7,277 nt of DNA from GWF2-43-63 sp035390965 (lineage in GTDB: Bacteria > Bacteroidota > Bacteroidia > Bacteroidales > DTU049): NCBI GenBank assembly GCA_035390965.1, contig DAOPKE010000123.1:1-7277 (forward strand). The letters are read 5' to 3'. Shown here in pieces: positions 6,218 through 7,277 of this stretch. The notes below the pieces were generated by a model. It had not been told where the DNA came from, did no database searches, and saw only the letters and a program-made list of their open reading frames with translations. The first letter of the stretch is position 1, and every line of letters starts with the position of its first letter. The translations under genes were made by a program, and so were the position numbers.

Positions 6218-7018
6218 TTAATTGTTACTTTTTCTGAACAATGTGATTTTTTTTTCATTGAGAATTGCCATCCATTGTGATGAAACAGCAATTCCATTGA
6301 TTTTTTCACAACCGGTTTCAATGATTGCTTCTTTGTGCAATTGTGTTTGATATGCATGCAGTGTGTCGTTGAGTACATAATACAACACATCTCCATCGAG
6401 CGACCAGTAATCGGCTTTTTCATTAAAATGCATTCTGAGGTTTCCAAACCGATCAAAGATGTAAGCAGAACCTCCTTTTTGAGCCAGTAAAATGTTGGTG
6501 CCCGACTCCTGAAGAATGGTTGGCGTGAAATTTTTGAAATCAAGCAGTAGCCCTGCATTGGTTTTCGATGTAATGGTAAGTTGCTCCGAAAGACGTACCA
6601 GATCCATGTTCAGCGCTGAAAGCGTCCAGAATGCGTTGTCGTACGAACTGCACATCAATGAAATGTCGCCGGTTTCAAGCATGGAAAAATCGATATTGTT
6701 TATTTTGGCAAAGTCCGAGCTATAAATGTCTGCTATCTGCAGGTCGCGGTTGAATACAATAATTTTGTATGGATCCGAAGCATCAATCTGCCAGAAACTG
6801 CTTTTGCTTTTCCGGCCGGGAATGGCTACAGGAGTCCCGGTGGTGTCAAATTTCAACAGACTGCCGTTTTCGAAAACAACATATACAGAGCCCATCGGAT
6901 CGACAGAAAAAGCAGCAGCTTGTTCGGAGAGTTTGTATTCGCGCACTGGATGCGGACTTTGTGAATAAGTCAACATGCACATGTGTAAAAACAATATGCT
7001 GAAATAAAAATGTTTCAT
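6218..7018 (-). CDS. Exported protein of unknown function, propeller-like
   Basis: The 266-residue protein has a signal peptide (MKHFYFSILFLHMCMLTYSQ, probably cut near residue 19). The rest is beta-rich with short hydrophobic strands separated by turns: FSVDPMGSVYVVFENGSLLKFDTTG, DASDPYKIIVFNRDLQIADIYSSD, AYIFDRFGNLRMHF, VLYYVLNDTLHAY, GIAVSSQWMAILNEKKITLF. This pattern suggests a small beta-propeller. It resembles, from memory, uncharacterised Bacteroidota exported proteins with an NPLKILLFY-like block; here the equivalent is DPYKIIVFNRD at about 82-92. No catalytic motif is visible. It is first in a minus-strand cluster ahead of the kinase, kdsB and M90 peptidase. A function cannot be assigned. 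Confidence 0.85.
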   Translation of the reverse strand: MKHFYFSILFLHMCMLTYSQSPHPVREYKLSEQAAAFSVDPMGSVYVVFENGSLLKFDTTGTPVAIPGRKSKSSFWQIDASDPYKIIVFNRDLQIADIYSSDFAKINNIDFSMLETGDISLMCSSYDNAFWTLSALNMDLVRLSEQLTITSKTNAGLLLDFKNFTPTILQESGTNILLAQKGGSAYIFDRFGNLRMHFNEKADYWSLDGDVLYYVLNDTLHAYQTQLHKEAIIETGCEKINGIAVSSQWMAILNEKKITLFRKSNN

Positions 7019-7031
7019 TGATTGAATGAGT

Positions 7032-7039
7032 CAAAGATA
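7032..7039 (-). promoter_or_regulatory. -7 box for the minus-strand cluster
   Basis: The minus strand reads TATCTTTG, a full TAnnTTTG match, 13 bases before the ATG at 7018. A TTTG lies at 7056-7053, but the 13-base spacing is shorter than the usual 19-21. The leader would be fewer than about 10 bases, which is short even for this phylum. Confidence 0.5.
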
Positions 7040-7062
7040 ATATTTTTTAAGTCAAAAAATGA

Positions 7063-7095
7063 ATTGACTATTGTATTGTTTTTTTTGTATTTTTG
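7063..7095 (+). promoter_or_regulatory. Promoter of tRNA-Leu
   Basis: TATTTTTG at 7088-7095 is a full match to the TAnnTTTG -7 box. attg at 7063-7066 (ttgact from 7064) is a 3-of-4 match to the -33 TTTG element with a 21-base spacer. Transcription would start near 7100, giving a leader of about 88 bases before the mature tRNA. Confidence 0.6.
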
Positions 7096-7154
7096 CACCC
7101 CGCGTCAACGACATCAGACAAACGCAAATACTTTTTACAGTTCAATTTTGCATT

Positions 7155-7182
7155 TCGTATTTCGTATTTCTGATCTCGTATT
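7155..7182 (+). repeat. Heptamer tcgtatt repeat in the tRNA leader
   Basis: tcgtatt occurs at 7155, 7162 and 7176, in strict 7-base register; the slot at 7169 holds the degenerate tctgatc. The run ends seven bases before the tRNA 5' end. It is short and could be chance slippage in AT-rich DNA. Confidence 0.5.
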
Positions 7183-7188
7183 TCACTT

Positions 7189-7272
7189 GCCCGAGTGGCG
7201 GAATTGGTAGACGCGTCGGTCTCAAAAACCGATGAGGTAACACTCGTGCCGGTTCGATCCCGGCCTCGGGTA
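7189..7272 (+). tRNA. tRNA-Leu (anticodon CAA)
   Basis: The full cloverleaf can be drawn. The acceptor stem pairs GCCCGAG (7189-7195) with CTCGGGT (7265-7271; first pair G-U), with discriminator A at 7272. The D arm contains GGTAGACGC. The anticodon stem is TCGGT/ACCGA (7216-7220/7228-7232) with loop CTCAAAA, anticodon CAA at 7223-7225, reading UUG. A long variable arm (7233-7247) marks a class II tRNA, as expected for Leu. The T arm is GCCGG-TTCGATC-CCGGC (7248-7264). The CCA end is not encoded: CAAAA follows the discriminator, so it is added after transcription. Confidence 0.97.
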
Positions 7273-7277
7273 CAAAA

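Noticed and set aside
7189..7277. Mobile-element attachment site at the tRNA 3' end
   Set aside because: The window ends five bases past the tRNA and shows no integrase or duplicated tRNA end; nothing supports an insertion.

Overview
This window looks like a chromosomal piece from a member of the Bacteroidota (Bacteroidia-like). The evidence is a PorQ homologue (a type IX secretion protein restricted to that phylum), promoter-like boxes of the TAnnTTTG type, mostly absent Shine-Dalgarno sequences, and several exported proteins with a Gln after the predicted signal-peptide cleavage site. A run of exactly 100 N at 2400-2499 shows that it is a draft scaffold.

Left part (minus strand): an exported M23 zinc metallopeptidase runs off the left edge at or very near its stop codon. 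Upstream of it lies a small TPR lipoprotein gene with a good -7 box. An intrinsic terminator between the two ends directly at the ATG of the peptidase gene.

Middle (2164-2794): a gene-free stretch of about 630 bases. It holds a 49-bp tandem repeat interrupted by the assembly gap. Further right it holds words that repeat the same sequence in inverted orientation. This is followed by porQ on the plus strand, read from a GTG start.

Right part: convergent with porQ, a tightly packed minus-strand cluster reads (in transcription order) an exported protein of unknown function with a propeller-like composition, a deoxynucleoside kinase, kdsB (CMP-KDO synthetase) and a membrane-anchored MtfA/M90-like zinc peptidase. 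The spacings are 68 bp, 1 bp and 9 bp, so at least the last three are probably one operon. Divergent from this cluster, a tRNA-Leu(CAA) gene with its own promoter closes the window.

Taken together these are mostly housekeeping and cell-envelope genes: LPS sugar activation, peptidoglycan or envelope hydrolysis, T9SS attachment and nucleotide salvage. I see no phage, transposase, CRISPR or defence locus. The most unusual points are the terminator/start-codon overlap before the M23 gene and the repeat region around the gap.
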